Below, one piece after another: positions 4,803 to 6,161 of a stretch of DNA of 6,161 nucleotides. The notes below the pieces were generated by a model. That model did no database searches and was not told the origin of the DNA. It saw only the letters and a list, made by a program, of their open reading frames with translations. A program made the position numbers and the translations under genes. Within the stretch, counting starts at the first letter, position 1. Every line of letters starts with the position of its first letter. The DNA comes from SM23-78 sp041479965 (GTDB lineage: Archaea > Nanobdellota > Nanobdellia > Woesearchaeales > SM23-78). Location of the stretch: positions 1 to 6,161 of the forward strand of contig JBGOZE010000065.1 of assembly GCA_041479965.1 (NCBI GenBank), written 5' to 3'.

Positions 4803-6161
4803 ATGTCAGAGGAAAAGCAAAAAATATCACCTAAGAAAATCAATGATCACTTGTTCGAGATAGAGAAAACCGGCAACATGAAAGTTCCTGTCAGGATATA
4901 TGCCAGTGAAAAGCTCATGAAGAATCTTGAACAAGACAGGAGTCTCCAGCAGGGAATGAACGTCGCCTGCCTCCCAGGCATCTATGGCCAGAGCATCATG
5001 CTGCCAGACGCCCACCAAGGCTATGGATTCAGCATCGGAGGAGTAGCTGCATTGGACTTTGAGCACGGCTGCATAAGCCCAGGAGGAATAGGGTTTGACA
5101 TTAACTGCGGAGTAAGGCTATTAACAACTCCTCTGAAAAAAGAGGATGTTGAGCCTAAGATCAAGGAGCTTATTGATTCCATGTTCAGGAATGTTCCTAG
5201 CGGAGTAGGCAGCGAGAGCTTCCTGTGCCTCAACAACCAGGAGCTTGACGATGTCTTGAATCGCGGAGCAGCCTGGGCTGTTGATAAGGGCTATGGCTTC
5301 AAGGAGGACTTGGAGCATTGCGAGGAGAACGGAAGCATGAAGGATGCTGATGCCAGCAAAGTCAGCAACAAGGCAAAATCCAGGGGAAGAGAGCAACTAG
5401 GAACCTTGGGAGCAGGCAACCATTTCCTTGAAGTGCAGTTTGTCGATCAAATTTTTGACAAGAAAGTCGCAGAAGCCTTTGGCATAACAGAAGAAGGACA
5501 GGTCACTGTGATGATACACTGCGGCTCAAGAGGATTAGGACACCAAGTATGCTCTGACTATCTCAGGCAGATGGAAGAAGCAGACCCTGCACTAGCCAAG
5601 AGCCTGCCAGAAAAAGATCTCATCTACGCAAAAGCAGGCAGCCAGCTTGCAAAAGATTATTTTGGGGCAATGGCAGCAAGCGCCAACTATGCCTGGGCTA
5701 ACAGGCACATCATAGCGCACCAGATAAGGAAGTCTTTCAAGGAAATACTCGGGCTCGAGCCAGAGAAGCTGAAGACTGTGTATGATGTTGCTCACAACAT
5801 AGCCAAAATAGAAGAGCACATGATTGAAGGAGAGAAGAAAAAAGTTTATGTCCACAGGAAAGGAGCCACGAGAAGCTTGCCTGCAGAGCATCCTAATGTG
5901 CCAGAAGTGTACAAGCACGTAGGCCAGCCAGTCATAATCCCAGGAAGCATGGGAACATCAAGCTACTTGCTCGTCGGAACACAAAAAGCAGTAGATGACA
6001 CTTTTGGAAGCACTGCTCATGGAGCAGGAAGGGTGATGAGTAGGACAGAGGCCATGAGAAGTTTTAGGGGAGAACAGGTGAAGAAGGACTTGGCAGAGCA
6101 TAATATTTATCTAAGAGCAGGGAGCATGAAAGGAGTTAGTGAAGAGGCTCCTGCAGTCTAC
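4803..6161 (+). CDS. rtcB: RtcB tRNA-splicing / RNA-repair ligase, 3' end outside window
   Basis: RtcB uses GTP and manganese to join an RNA 2',3'-cyclic phosphate (or 3'-phosphate) end to a 5'-OH end, the step that seals tRNA halves after intron removal in archaea. The frame is open for 453 codons to the last base; archaeal RtcB is about 480 residues, so roughly 28 are missing. All metal and guanylation residues are seen: D99/C102 in FDINCGVRLL, H207 in GAGNHFLEVQ, H239 in IHCGSRGLGHQ, H331 in VAHNIAKIE, and the GMP-accepting H406 in STAHGAGRVMSR. PDAHQGYGFSIGG (68-80) is also typical. No intein interrupts it, unlike several archaeal copies. The start fits AAGAGG and the usual length before the first conserved block. 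No archease gene, a common partner, lies in this window. Confidence 0.97.
   Translation, partial: MSEEKQKISPKKINDHLFEIEKTGNMKVPVRIYASEKLMKNLEQDRSLQQGMNVACLPGIYGQSIMLPDAHQGYGFSIGGVAALDFEHGCISPGGIGFDINCGVRLLTTPLKKEDVEPKIKELIDSMFRNVPSGVGSESFLCLNNQELDDVLNRGAAWAVDKGYGFKEDLEHCEENGSMKDADASKVSNKAKSRGREQLGTLGAGNHFLEVQFVDQIFDKKVAEAFGITEEGQVTVMIHCGSRGLGHQVCSDYLRQMEEADPALAKSLPEKDLIYAKAGSQLAKDYFGAMAASANYAWANRHIIAHQIRKSFKEILGLEPEKLKTVYDVAHNIAKIEEHMIEGEKKKVYVHRKGATRSLPAEHPNVPEVYKHVGQPVIIPGSMGTSSYLLVGTQKAVDDTFGSTAHGAGRVMSRTEAMRSFRGEQVKKDLAEHNIYLRAGSMKGVSEEAPAVY

Noticed and set aside
4827..5918. Minus-strand frames opposite rtcB
   Set aside because: They lie within the conserved rtcB coding sequence and have no promoters or ribosome sites.

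Overview
The window looks like a piece of an archaeal chromosome, most likely from a small-genome DPANN lineage of the Woesearchaeota/Pacearchaeota type. This placement is inference. It rests on archaeal promoters (AT-rich TATA boxes 25-45 bases before starts), short or absent 5' leaders, strong AGGAGG-type ribosome sites, frequent GTG starts, an archaeal-style RtcB RNA ligase, a bacterial-type threonyl-tRNA synthetase, and several very small genes (coiled coil, winged helix, one-pass membrane protein). No rRNA, tRNA, CRISPR array, insertion sequence or phage gene is visible.

Layout. Bases 1-823 carry two plus-strand genes: a 73-residue coiled-coil protein whose 5' end may lie outside the window, and a two-faced protein with an acidic first part and a tail that is about half lysine. 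They converge on a block of four minus-strand genes (879-3964), each with its own promoter. From right to left these are an unrecognised 165-residue protein, a 55-residue tail-anchored membrane protein found only by hand translation, a 65-residue winged-helix DNA-binding protein, and thrS. A divergent promoter region at 3965-4093 then leads into two plus-strand genes: a protein resembling the nucleoside 2-deoxyribosyltransferase fold with an internally repeated motif, and rtcB. rtcB runs off the right edge with only about 28 codons missing.

How they fit together. thrS (tRNA charging) and rtcB (tRNA splicing and repair ligation) are tRNA-related housekeeping genes, but they have separate promoters and opposite orientation, so no operon is implied. 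The most interesting local structure is regulatory. The winged-helix gene and the membrane-protein gene have promoter-leader regions about three quarters identical over some 53 bases. An 8-base perfect inverted repeat with arm centres 21 bases apart sits between the winged-helix gene's stop codon and the thrS TATA box. A simple hypothesis is that the small winged-helix protein acts on some of these local promoters. Nothing in the window amounts to a defence, mobile or clearly new multi-gene system.
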